From Albidovulum inexpectatum (GTDB lineage: Bacteria > Pseudomonadota > Alphaproteobacteria > Rhodobacterales > Rhodobacteraceae), in the NCBI RefSeq assembly GCF_002927635.1, contig NZ_PRDS01000001.1:597679-661678 (forward strand): 64,000 bases of DNA, given 5' to 3'. The notes below the pieces were generated by a model. The model made no database searches. It had not been told where the DNA came from and worked only from the letters and a program-made list of their open reading frames with translations. Position numbers and translations under genes: made by a program. Of the stretch, positions 18,987 through 27,062 are shown piece after piece (position 1 is the first letter of the stretch; each line of letters opens with the position of its first letter).

Positions 18987-20285
18987 TTACAGGACATAGC
19001 GGCTGAGATCGGCCGAACGCGACAGATCGCCGATGTTGCGTTCCACGAATTCGGCATCCACCGTCACGGAATCGCCCGACCGGTCCGGCGCGGAGTAGGA
19101 AAGTTCCTCGAAGACCCGTTCCATGATCGTGTAAAGCCGCCGCGCGCCGATATTCTCGATGCTGCGGTTGACCTCGGCGGCGATCCGGGCGATCGCGGCG
19201 ATGCCGTCCGGGGCAAAGGTGACATTCACCTGCTCGGTCGCCATCAGCGCGGCATATTGCCGTGTCAGCGCATTGTCCGTTTCGGTCAGGATGCGCACGA
19301 AATCCTCTTCGGTCAGGGCGCGCAGTTCCACCCGGATCGGCAGACGGCCCTGCAGCTCGGGCAGAAGGTCCGAGGGCTTGGCGATGTGGAAGGCGCCCGA
19401 GGCGATGAACAGGATATGGTCGGTCCTGACCGGCCCGTATTTCGTCGAGACGGTCGTGCCCTCGATCAGCGGCAGCAGGTCGCGCTGCACACCCTCGCGG
19501 CTGACATCGGCGCCGCGCGTCTCTGCCCGGGCACAGACCTTGTCGATCTCGTCGATGAAGACGATCCCGTTTTCCTGCACGGCCTCCAGCGCGGCCTGCC
19601 GGACCTGTTCGTCGTCCAGCAGCTTGTCGGCCTCTTCCTCGATCAAGAGATCGTGGCTCTGGGCCACGGTCATCTTCTTGCGTACGCGGCGGCCGCCGAA
19701 GGCGCGGCCCAGGATGTCGCCCAGGTTCAGGACGCCCATTCCCGGCTGGCCGGGCAGTTCCAGCGGCATGGCGGGCGCGCTGTCGGCGACCTCGATCTCG
19801 ATCACCGTGTCGTCCAGTTCGCCATTGCGCAGCCGCGATCTGAACATCTCGCGCGTCTGTTCGCGGGCGTCGGTTCCGGCCAGCGCCTCGATCACGCGAT
19901 CCTCGGCGGCGCGATGGGCGCGGGCCTTGACCTGTTCGCGCATCCGCGCGCGCGTCTCGATCATCGCGGTTTCCATCAGGTCGCGGATGATCTGTTCGAC
20001 ATCGCGGCCGACATAGCCGACCTCGGTGAACTTGGTCGCCTCGACCTTGATGAAGGGCGCGCGGGCCAGCTTTGCCAGCCGCCGCGAGATCTCGGTCTTG
20101 CCGACGCCGGTCGGCCCGATCATCAGGATGTTCTTGGGATAGACCTCTTCGCGCAGTTCCGGCGGCAATTGCTTGCGCCGCCAGCGGTTGCGCAGCGCGA
20201 CCGCCACGGCGCGCTTGGCATCCTTCTGGCCGATGATGAAACGGTCCAGCTCGCTGACGATTTCACGGGGGGTAAGGTCGGTCAT
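18987..20285 (-). CDS. hslU: ATP-dependent protease ATPase subunit HslU
   Basis: 432 residues, normal for HslU. The start gives [20 protein letters not shown]. Walker A is GPTGVGKT at 57-64, the pore motif is GYVGRD, Walker B is VFIDEIDKV, and the C-terminus ends in hydrophobic SRYVL, needed for docking on HslV. It unfolds substrates for the HslV peptidase. The ATG overlaps the stop of the DUF2157 gene (ATGA) that separates it from hslV. Confidence 0.97.
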   Translation of the reverse strand: MTDLTPREIVSELDRFIIGQKDAKRAVAVALRNRWRRKQLPPELREEVYPKNILMIGPTGVGKTEISRRLAKLARAPFIKVEATKFTEVGYVGRDVEQIIRDLMETAMIETRARMREQVKARAHRAAEDRVIEALAGTDAREQTREMFRSRLRNGELDDTVIEIEVADSAPAMPLELPGQPGMGVLNLGDILGRAFGGRRVRKKMTVAQSHDLLIEEEADKLLDDEQVRQAALEAVQENGIVFIDEIDKVCARAETRGADVSREGVQRDLLPLIEGTTVSTKYGPVRTDHILFIASGAFHIAKPSDLLPELQGRLPIRVELRALTEEDFVRILTETDNALTRQYAALMATEQVNVTFAPDGIAAIARIAAEVNRSIENIGARRLYTIMERVFEELSYSAPDRSGDSVTVDAEFVERNIGDLSRSADLSRYVL

Positions 20286-21364
20286 GGGGTCTCCGCAAAG
20301 GGGGGCAGGCGGTCCTTGCCCGGAAAGTCGGGCAGCGCGCGCATCAGCGCGGCGCGCAGCTGCACCCACCACGTTCCAAGGACGGTAAAGAACAGGCCAA
20401 GCATGATCAGGACGACGGCGAATTCGGAGGCACTGCCCGTGCCATCGCCGGCCACCGTCCACCAAATCAATGCGCCGATATACACGATTCCCGCGGTCAG
20501 GATCGATCGGCGATCGACGATCAGCGCCACCATCGCGAAGAAGGCCAAGGCCAGCGCGGTGGCCAGCAGGCTGCCCGCGCCGCCGTCATAAAGCCCGCCC
20601 GCGATCGCATTGACCAGCGTGGTGCCGGCCAGAAGGTGCAGCCAGAAGGCGGTCGCCGAATGCCTGCCCTGGCGATAGGGGTCCTTCATGTCGAACCACA
20701 TCGCGGCGGCAAAGGCGATGACACCGAAGATCACGGCCGCCAGCGTCATGTCGGCGCGCGGCAGCAATGCCCGGGCCCAGTCCGTGATCGAGGACGGATC
20801 GTTCACCGGTCCCGTCCCGATGGTCAGCGCACTGATCGCGCCAAAGCCCGCAAGGCCAAGAATGAACATCGCGAATGGCAGGCGGAATTGCGCGAACCAC
20901 AGCCCCACGGCCCCGGCGGTCAGCGCCGAAGACAGGAAGGCCACCGCGCGCCAGCTCAGCCCCAGATCGGCCAGCACCATGAGAGACGAGACATGCACAC
21001 CCGCGGCATAAGCCGTGACCAGCACCATCGAGGGCAGGTTCATGCGGCGCCGAAGCGTGAAATACCGTGCCATCCACCACGAGGCGGCGGCCAGAATCGC
21101 CGGGATCACGATCAGCATGATCCCGCCGCCGATCGCGATCAGCAATATCGCAATACCCGCCAGCAGGATCGTCAGGCCCAGCGCCACGAAGATCTCGGCA
21201 AAGCCGCGGAAGAATTCAAAGGGTTCGTCCTCGGCGGGCATGGCGGCGCGCTGGCCGTGACGGCGCGCCGCCAGTGCGGTCAGATGCGCGGCCTGCGCCT
21301 CGGTCAGGATGCCGGCGGCCACGGCGGCGCGCAGGTCTTCGGGGGCGATGTTCGGCTCAGCCAT
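20282..21364 (-). CDS. DUF2157 membrane protein between hslV and hslU
   Basis: 360 residues: a hydrophilic ~60-residue N-terminal DUF2157-like part ([20 protein letters not shown]) followed by about ten membrane helices. The function is unknown. It overlaps hslV by 8 bp and hslU by 4 bp, so it is translated with the protease subunits. The two HslVU genes are adjacent in most bacteria; here a polytopic membrane protein lies between them. A role in membrane-protein quality control or heat response is possible but only inferred from position. Confidence 0.8.
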   Translation of the reverse strand: MAEPNIAPEDLRAAVAAGILTEAQAAHLTALAARRHGQRAAMPAEDEPFEFFRGFAEIFVALGLTILLAGIAILLIAIGGGIMLIVIPAILAAASWWMARYFTLRRRMNLPSMVLVTAYAAGVHVSSLMVLADLGLSWRAVAFLSSALTAGAVGLWFAQFRLPFAMFILGLAGFGAISALTIGTGPVNDPSSITDWARALLPRADMTLAAVIFGVIAFAAAMWFDMKDPYRQGRHSATAFWLHLLAGTTLVNAIAGGLYDGGAGSLLATALALAFFAMVALIVDRRSILTAGIVYIGALIWWTVAGDGTGSASEFAVVLIMLGLFFTVLGTWWVQLRAALMRALPDFPGKDRLPPFAETP

Positions 21365-21914
21365 GGATGGTTTCCACCGTCAGGTTGCCGTTCGTGTAGA
21401 CACAGATATCGGCCGCGATCGCCATTGCCTTGCGGGCGATCTCTTCGGCGTCCATGTCGGTTTCCATCAATCCGCGCGCCGCGGCCAGGGCGAAATTCCC
21501 GCCCGATCCGATCGCGGCCACGTCATGTTCGGGCTCCAGCACGTCGCCCGCCCCGGTCACGACCAGGAGCTCGCGCCCATCGGTCACGATCAGCATCGCC
21601 TCGAGCTTTTGAAGATACTTGTCGGTGCGCCAGTCCTTGGCCAGTTCCACGCAGGCCCGCGTCAACTGGCCGGGCGCGGCTTCCAGCTTCTTTTCCAGCC
21701 GCTCCAGCAGTGTGAAGGCATCGGCCGTCGATCCGGCAAATCCCACGACGACCTCGCGCCCGCCGGGGGTCAGGCGCCGCACCTTGCGCGCCGTGCCCTT
21801 GATGACGGTCTGGCCCAGGCTGACCTGCCCGTCGCCCGCGACGACGACCTTGCCGCCGCGCCTGACTGCCAGGATCGTCGTTCCGTGCCAGCCGGGAAAG
21901 CTGTCTTGCGCCAT
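21357..21914 (-). CDS. hslV: ATP-dependent protease peptidase subunit HslV
   Basis: 185 residues. The start at 21914 leaves an 11-residue propeptide ([11 protein letters not shown]) ahead of the catalytic N-terminal Thr12 ([23 protein letters not shown] cut to TTILAVR...). Other features are [17 protein letters not shown], the [16 protein letters not shown] region, and the end [12 protein letters not shown]. It is the proteasome-like peptidase of HslUV. A sigma-32-type promoter lies about 32 bp upstream of the start. Confidence 0.97.
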   Translation of the reverse strand: MAQDSFPGWHGTTILAVRRGGKVVVAGDGQVSLGQTVIKGTARKVRRLTPGGREVVVGFAGSTADAFTLLERLEKKLEAAPGQLTRACVELAKDWRTDKYLQKLEAMLIVTDGRELLVVTGAGDVLEPEHDVAAIGSGGNFALAAARGLMETDMDAEEIARKAMAIAADICVYTNGNLTVETIHG

Positions 21915-21945
21915 GCTCGTCCTCCGCGCCGATGTTCCGTCCCAG

Positions 21946-21972
21946 ATATGGGGCCAAGCCTGCCGTTGCAAG
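21946..21972 (-). promoter_or_regulatory. Sigma-32 (RpoH)-type promoter for the hslV operon
   Basis: Read on the minus strand: CTTGCA (21972-21967), a 13-bp spacer, then CCCCATAT (21953-21946). This matches the heat-shock consensus CTTGAA-N13/14-CCCCATNT with one change in the -35 and full agreement in the -10. The hslV start lies 31 bp past the -10 on the minus strand. Heat-shock control of hslVU is established in other bacteria, and this site supports it here for the three-gene operon. Confidence 0.8.
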
Positions 21973-22058
21973 AAGCGGGCCGCAAGACGGGGTGTCGGTT
22001 TCTCTTGTCCCGTGCCGCTGGGACGGTATCGTTTCGGGGGCAGAGCCGGGGGAACGCG

Positions 22059-23138
22059 ATGAAGGTCAATGGCCGCCATTACCGCACGATCTGGACCGAG
22101 GACGACGCCGTCGTGATCCTGGACCAGACCCTGTTTCCCCATCGGTTCGAGACACGCCGGCTGACCACGGCCGAGGATGCCGCCGAGGCGATCCGCGTCA
22201 TGCGCGTGCGCGGCGCGCCGCTGATCGGCGCGACGGCGGCCTATGGGCTGGCCCTTGCGCTGCGGGCCGATCCGTCGGACATGGGTCTTTTGGCCGCGCG
22301 CGAGATGCTGGCCGCGACGCGGCCGACGGCGATCAACCTTGTCTGGGCGCTCGACCGCGTGATCGCGCGCATCTCTCCGCTGCCCCTGGCCCGGCGCGCC
22401 AGCGCCGCGTGGGACGAGGCCGGGCGCATCTGCGACGAGGATGTCGCGATCAATGCCACGATCGGCGATCACGGTCTGGGCCTGATCCGGGCGGTCGCGG
22501 CCCGCAAGCGCGGTGCCCCGGTCAACATCCTGACCCATTGCAACGCGGGATGGCTGGCAACGGTCGACTGGGGCACGGCGACCGCGCCGATCTACAAGGC
22601 GCATGATGCCGGAATCCCGGTCCATGTCTGGGTCGACGAGACGCGACCGCGCAATCAGGGCGCCTTTCTGACCGCGTGGGAACTGGGCCAGCATGGCGTG
22701 CCGCATACGGTGATCGTGGACAATGCCGGCGGGCATCTGATGCAGCGCGGGCAGGTGGACATGGTCATCGTCGGGACCGACCGGACCACCGCGCAGGGGG
22801 ATGTGTGCAACAAGATCGGAACCTATCTGAAGGCGCTGGCCGCAGCCGACAATGGCGTGCCCTTTTATGTAGCCCTGCCCACGCCGACGATCGACCATTC
22901 GGTGCGCGACGGGCTGGCAGAGATACCGATCGAGGAACGCTCGCCGGACGAGGTGCGGCGCATCGCCGGCCGCGCGGGCGATGACGTGATCGAGATCGAG
23001 CTGACCCCGCCCGGCACGCCCGCCGCCAACCCGGCCTTCGATGTGACGCCCGCGCGTCTCGTCTCGGCGCTGATCACCGAACGGGGGATCATGGCGCCTA
23101 CGGCCGAGGCCATCGCGGCCCTGCGTATGGCCCCCTGA
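22059..23138 (+). CDS. mtnA: S-methyl-5-thioribose-1-phosphate isomerase
   Basis: 359 residues, the normal length. Methionine-salvage enzyme converting MTR-1-P to MTRu-1-P. Motifs: [18 protein letters not shown] near residue 50, the catalytic-Cys region [13 protein letters not shown], and the catalytic-Asp region [21 protein letters not shown]. The start at 22059 gives [12 protein letters not shown], a family-typical N-terminus. The gene is divergent from hslV; no other methionine-salvage gene is in the window. Confidence 0.95.
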   Translation: MKVNGRHYRTIWTEDDAVVILDQTLFPHRFETRRLTTAEDAAEAIRVMRVRGAPLIGATAAYGLALALRADPSDMGLLAAREMLAATRPTAINLVWALDRVIARISPLPLARRASAAWDEAGRICDEDVAINATIGDHGLGLIRAVAARKRGAPVNILTHCNAGWLATVDWGTATAPIYKAHDAGIPVHVWVDETRPRNQGAFLTAWELGQHGVPHTVIVDNAGGHLMQRGQVDMVIVGTDRTTAQGDVCNKIGTYLKALAAADNGVPFYVALPTPTIDHSVRDGLAEIPIEERSPDEVRRIAGRAGDDVIEIELTPPGTPAANPAFDVTPARLVSALITERGIMAPTAEAIAALRMAP

Positions 23139-23145
23139 GAAGAAA

Positions 23146-23164
23146 GGCGCCCGCAACGGGCGCC
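23146..23164. terminator. Bidirectional hairpin terminator between mtnA and trxA
   Basis: Perfect 8-bp GC stem: GGCGCCCG (23146-23153), CAA loop, CGGGCGCC (23157-23164). AAA precedes it and CCTT follows, so on the minus strand it ends in CCTTTCT. It lies 7 bp after the mtnA stop and downstream of the convergent trxA, and can serve both. Confidence 0.75.
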
Positions 23165-23276
23165 CCTTGGAAGACTTGCCGAAAACTCCGGCATTGGAAC
23201 GTGTCACGCGGGAATGGTTCCCAATTCGTGCAAACAGCCGTGCGGGTCGCGTGAACGCAGAAGAATGCGACGCGCT

Positions 23277-23597
23277 TCAAAGCGCCGAGTCGATCCAGCT
23301 TTTCAGCGCGGCCTTGGGCGCGGCGCCGACCTTGTTGGACACGACCTCGCCGTTCTTGAACAGGAACAGCGCCGGAATGCCGCGCACGCCCATCTGGGCC
23401 GGGGAGTTCGGGTTTTCGTCCACGTTGACCTTCACGATCTTGACGCGGCCGGCATATTCCTCGGACAGCTCTTCCAGGGCCGGGCCGATCTGCTTGCAGG
23501 GGCCGCACCATTCGGCCCAGAAATCCACCACGACGGGGATGTCGGACTTGCGGACTTCGGCGTCGAAAGTGGCGTCGGTGACGGGAACGGTAGCCAT
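23277..23597 (-). CDS. trxA: Thioredoxin
   Basis: 106 residues, classical Trx[16 protein letters not shown] start, buried Asp in [14 protein letters not shown] (WCGPC at 30-34), cis-Pro in [12 protein letters not shown]. It is a cytoplasmic disulfide reductant. The linkage addA-trxA is common in Rhodobacterales; here trxA follows addA on the same strand after a 57-bp gap. Confidence 0.97.
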   Translation of the reverse strand: MATVPVTDATFDAEVRKSDIPVVVDFWAEWCGPCKQIGPALEELSEEYAGRVKIVKVNVDENPNSPAQMGVRGIPALFLFKNGEVVSNKVGAAPKAALKSWIDSAL

Positions 23598-23654
23598 GTC
23601 AGCTCTCCTTGGGTCTTGGGTTGCGGGCGAAGGTAGGCGCGCGCCCGTGCGGCG

Positions 23655-26600
23655 TCAAGGGATGGGGGTGCCGGCCAGAGCCTGCCTCACGATATCGGGG
23701 TCAAGCGGCATCAGCTGCCCGGTTCGGGTCCACAGGATCGCGGTTTCGACCTGCCGGCCGGGCCAGATCCGTTCCAGCATTGCGGCATAGGCGCCCATCT
23801 GGCGCAGGATTCCCTGGGGGACCGTATCGGGCCGGTCGGGCACGACGGCGTTGGACTTGAAGTCCACGGCCAGGACCCGCTCGGGCATGACCAGCAGCCG
23901 GTCGATCGTTCCATGGAACAGGCGATTGCCGAATTGCGGAAGCCGCGCGCACAGTTCGACCTCGGCCAGTGCGTCGGACGACAACAGCGGCGCCATCTCG
24001 GGCAGGTCCAGGACGCGGCGCGCTTCGGCGAGGATCTCGGCCGTCTCTTCTTCGGTCAGATCCGGGCCAATCAGGGCCGCGGCGACATCGGGCCAGTCCG
24101 CCTCGGGCCAGTCGGGCAGATGCTCGAGCAGGCGATGCAGAGCGGTGCCGCGCCGCTTCGCCGTCTCCTCGTCCCGTCCGTCCTCGCCCGACAGCGCCTT
24201 GGCGCCTTCCAGCGCTGACGGTGATACCGGCTCCTCTGGCTGAACGGGCGCGGGGGCGGGAGTGCCGGCCCAGTCCGGCAGGGGCGCGCGGGTCGGGCCG
24301 TCGGCGGCTGATGCCGCGGGCATCGCGGGCACCGGCCAGCTGCCGTGTTCGTGACGCAGGACCGGGTCGGGCTCGCCCGCGCCGGGGCTTGCATCGGGGT
24401 CGGGCGGCGGCAGATCGGTTTCGGCCCGGGCGGCGCCGGCGCGTTCGACCCCATCTGCCACCAGCGAATACCAGCTGTCCGCGCCCTGCCCCACCTCGCC
24501 CGCGCCGCAGACGATCAGCCAGACCCGCGCGCGGGTCATGGCGACATAGAGCAGCCGCATCCTCTCTTCGCGCTGACGACGCAGGACCTCTTCGCGCGCG
24601 TCGATCAACGGTTGCGGGCTGTCCTGCGACCGAAGCTTCCACATCGGCAGGCCGTCCAGATCGAGGATCTGGTCCCTGACATCCTCGCGCGGTTTGGCGG
24701 TATCGGGCAGGATGACGATCGGGGCCTCCAGCCCCTTGGCGCCATGGACGGTCATCACCCGCAGCGCGCGCGATGCGGAATCGAGCTGGCGCTTGATCTC
24801 GACCTCGCCCGTCTGCATCCAGACCAGGAAACCCGTCAGGCTGGGCACCTCGGCCTGTTCATAGGCCAGCGCCTGCGACAGAAGCGCGTCGATCCCTTCC
24901 TCGGCCTCTGGTCCCAGCCGCGCGATCAGGCGGCGGCGGCCGTCATGGCGGGTCAGGATGCGTTCGAGGATCTCGAAGGGCCGCAGGAAGTCGGCCCGGT
25001 CGCGCAGGTCGCGCAGCATGGCGACGGTGCCGGGGAAGTCCTGCTGCCGGTCGCGCAGGGCCTGCCACAGATAGGCGCCCTTGCCGCGTTCATGGGCCAG
25101 ATCGTAAAGCTGCGCCTCGGTCAGGCCCAGGAGCGGCGAGCGCAGCGCCTCGGCCAGCGACAGGTCATCTTCGGGCGTGGCCAGAAACCGCATGACCGCG
25201 AGCAGGTCGCGCACCGCCAGCTCGCCGCCGATGCGCAGCCGGTCGGCGCCGGCCACCGCAAGACCGCAGGCCTTGCAGGCGCGGATCAGTTCGTGGAACA
25301 GGTCCGAACGGCGCTGGACAAGGATCAGAAAGTCGCCCTCATGCACCGGGCGCGCGGTGCCGTCCTCCTGCGGGATCTGCGTGCCTGCATCGATCAGGCC
25401 GCGGATATGGGCCGCGATGCGACGGGCCAGCCGCACCGTGTGGTGATCCTGGGGCAGGATGTCGGTCGGGTCGAACCATTCCTTTTCCTCGGGCTTCTCG
25501 GCCGTCGGGATGGCCGGCCACAGGTCCACGCGGCCCGGCATGTCCGAGCGAAAGGCGATATGGCGGAACTCTCCGCCCAGACCCGCCCGCACGCGGTCGT
25601 CGAACGTGTTGTCCACGACATCCAGCACCGCGCGGGACGACCGGAAGGAATGCAGAAGTTCCATCTGGTGGAACGGCACCCGGGCGGCCGCGTGCTTGCG
25701 CGCGAAATGCTCGCGCATGCGGTCAAAGGCGGCCAGATCGGCGCCCTGGAAGGAATAGATCGATTGCTTCTTGTCCCCGACGACAAAGATCGTGCGTACG
25801 ACGTCGCGCGCGCCCTGGCCGGCGGTGAATTCCTCGGCCAGCCTTTCGATGACCTGCCATTGCTCGGGACTTGTGTCCTGTGCCTCGTCCACCAGGATGT
25901 GGTCGATGCCGCCATCCAGCCGGAACAGGACCCAGGCGGCGACCGAGGGGTCGGACAGCAGCGCCGCGGCCCGCGCGATCAGGTCGTCGAAATCGACCCA
26001 GCCGGCCTGCGTCTTGCGCGCCTGGTAACGGTCGAGGAAAAGCCGCGCAAAGCGGTGCAGCGCCTCGGCGCGTTCCAGCGCCATCAGCCCCAGACGCAAG
26101 GGCCGGCCCCGTTCGATGCGCCGCATCAGATCCTCGAGCGGGCCCATCAGCCCCGCGGCCCCTTCCCGGACCGCCTTGGTGGGAAAGGCGCCGATCTTGG
26201 CGGTAAAGGGCTCCTTCGCGCCCTTGCCGGTCAGAAGGACCGTCTCCAGCACCGCCATGGCCTCGATGCCCGGCAAGGTGCCGATGATCGGGGCAAGCCG
26301 TTCGCCCGCCTTGCGGTCGTTCGTCCCGCTGGCAAGCAGCATGGGCACCAGTTGGCCAAGCAGTTCCGCTTCGCCGCCCAGGAACACGTCGCCTAGCAAG
26401 GCCTCGCGGTCCAAGTCCGGCGGCAGGCCCAACCGCGCCGCGATGCGGGCGCGGTCGGCCGGTTCGGCGAAAGCGGGCGCATTGCGGCAGATCTCGTCCA
26501 GAAGCGCGGCCGGATCGTCGCCCGAAAGATTGGCCGCGACGGCGTCGAAGACCTCCCGCTCGGGGCCCGAGGCGATCTCTTCCAGGATGTCCTGCCGGAT

Positions 26601-27062
26601 CAGCCGGGCGCTGCGGTCGTCCAGTTCCCGGAAGGCGGGCGAGATCCCGGCCTCGATCGGAAAGCGCCGCAAGAGCGAGGCGCAGAAGGAATGGATGGTC
26701 TGGATCTTCAGCCCGCCCGGCGTTTCGATCGCGCGTGCGAACAGCCGGCGGGCACGGGCCAGCGTGTCGGCGTCGATCGCTTGCTCGACGCCCAGCGCGT
26801 GCAGCGCCTCGCGCAGCTTCTGTTCGGGCAGCATCGCCCATTCGCCCAGCCGCTTGAACAGGCGGTTCTGCATCTCGCTGGCGGCGGCCTTGGTATAGGT
26901 CAGGCACAGGATGCGGCCCGGATCGGTGCCATCGAGCAAGAGCCGCGCCACCCGGTCGGTCAGAACCCGGGTCTTGCCCGAACCCGCATTGGCCGACAGC
27001 CAGGTGGACTGGCCCGGCTGGGCCGCGCGGACCTGTGCCTCGGTCGCGTCGTCGCGTCTCAT
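23655..27062 (-). CDS. addA: Double-strand break repair helicase AddA
   Basis: 1135 residues, UvrD-like helicase plus C-terminal RecB-type nuclease. Walker A is ANAGSGKT at 24-31. Other helicase motifs: HILVDEAQDTSPEQWQ, VGDKKQSIYSFQGA, MTVHGAKGLEAPIV, LLYVAMTRAR. The C-terminal nuclease contains the catalytic VLAVDFKSN. The start at 27062 (MRRDDATEAQVRAAQPG) overlaps the addB stop (ATGA). AddAB is the alphaproteobacterial counterpart of RecBCD. Confidence 0.96.
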   Translation of the reverse strand: MRRDDATEAQVRAAQPGQSTWLSANAGSGKTRVLTDRVARLLLDGTDPGRILCLTYTKAAASEMQNRLFKRLGEWAMLPEQKLREALHALGVEQAIDADTLARARRLFARAIETPGGLKIQTIHSFCASLLRRFPIEAGISPAFRELDDRSARLIRQDILEEIASGPEREVFDAVAANLSGDDPAALLDEICRNAPAFAEPADRARIAARLGLPPDLDREALLGDVFLGGEAELLGQLVPMLLASGTNDRKAGERLAPIIGTLPGIEAMAVLETVLLTGKGAKEPFTAKIGAFPTKAVREGAAGLMGPLEDLMRRIERGRPLRLGLMALERAEALHRFARLFLDRYQARKTQAGWVDFDDLIARAAALLSDPSVAAWVLFRLDGGIDHILVDEAQDTSPEQWQVIERLAEEFTAGQGARDVVRTIFVVGDKKQSIYSFQGADLAAFDRMREHFARKHAAARVPFHQMELLHSFRSSRAVLDVVDNTFDDRVRAGLGGEFRHIAFRSDMPGRVDLWPAIPTAEKPEEKEWFDPTDILPQDHHTVRLARRIAAHIRGLIDAGTQIPQEDGTARPVHEGDFLILVQRRSDLFHELIRACKACGLAVAGADRLRIGGELAVRDLLAVMRFLATPEDDLSLAEALRSPLLGLTEAQLYDLAHERGKGAYLWQALRDRQQDFPGTVAMLRDLRDRADFLRPFEILERILTRHDGRRRLIARLGPEAEEGIDALLSQALAYEQAEVPSLTGFLVWMQTGEVEIKRQLDSASRALRVMTVHGAKGLEAPIVILPDTAKPREDVRDQILDLDGLPMWKLRSQDSPQPLIDAREEVLRRQREERMRLLYVAMTRARVWLIVCGAGEVGQGADSWYSLVADGVERAGAARAETDLPPPDPDASPGAGEPDPVLRHEHGSWPVPAMPAASAADGPTRAPLPDWAGTPAPAPVQPEEPVSPSALEGAKALSGEDGRDEETAKRRGTALHRLLEHLPDWPEADWPDVAAALIGPDLTEEETAEILAEARRVLDLPEMAPLLSSDALAEVELCARLPQFGNRLFHGTIDRLLVMPERVLAVDFKSNAVVPDRPDTVPQGILRQMGAYAAMLERIWPGRQVETAILWTRTGQLMPLDPDIVRQALAGTPIP

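Noticed and set aside
17241..20591. A 1116-residue open frame on the plus strand
   Set aside because: It crosses Smr in another frame, then runs antisense to the hydrolase and hslU; no coding character of its own.
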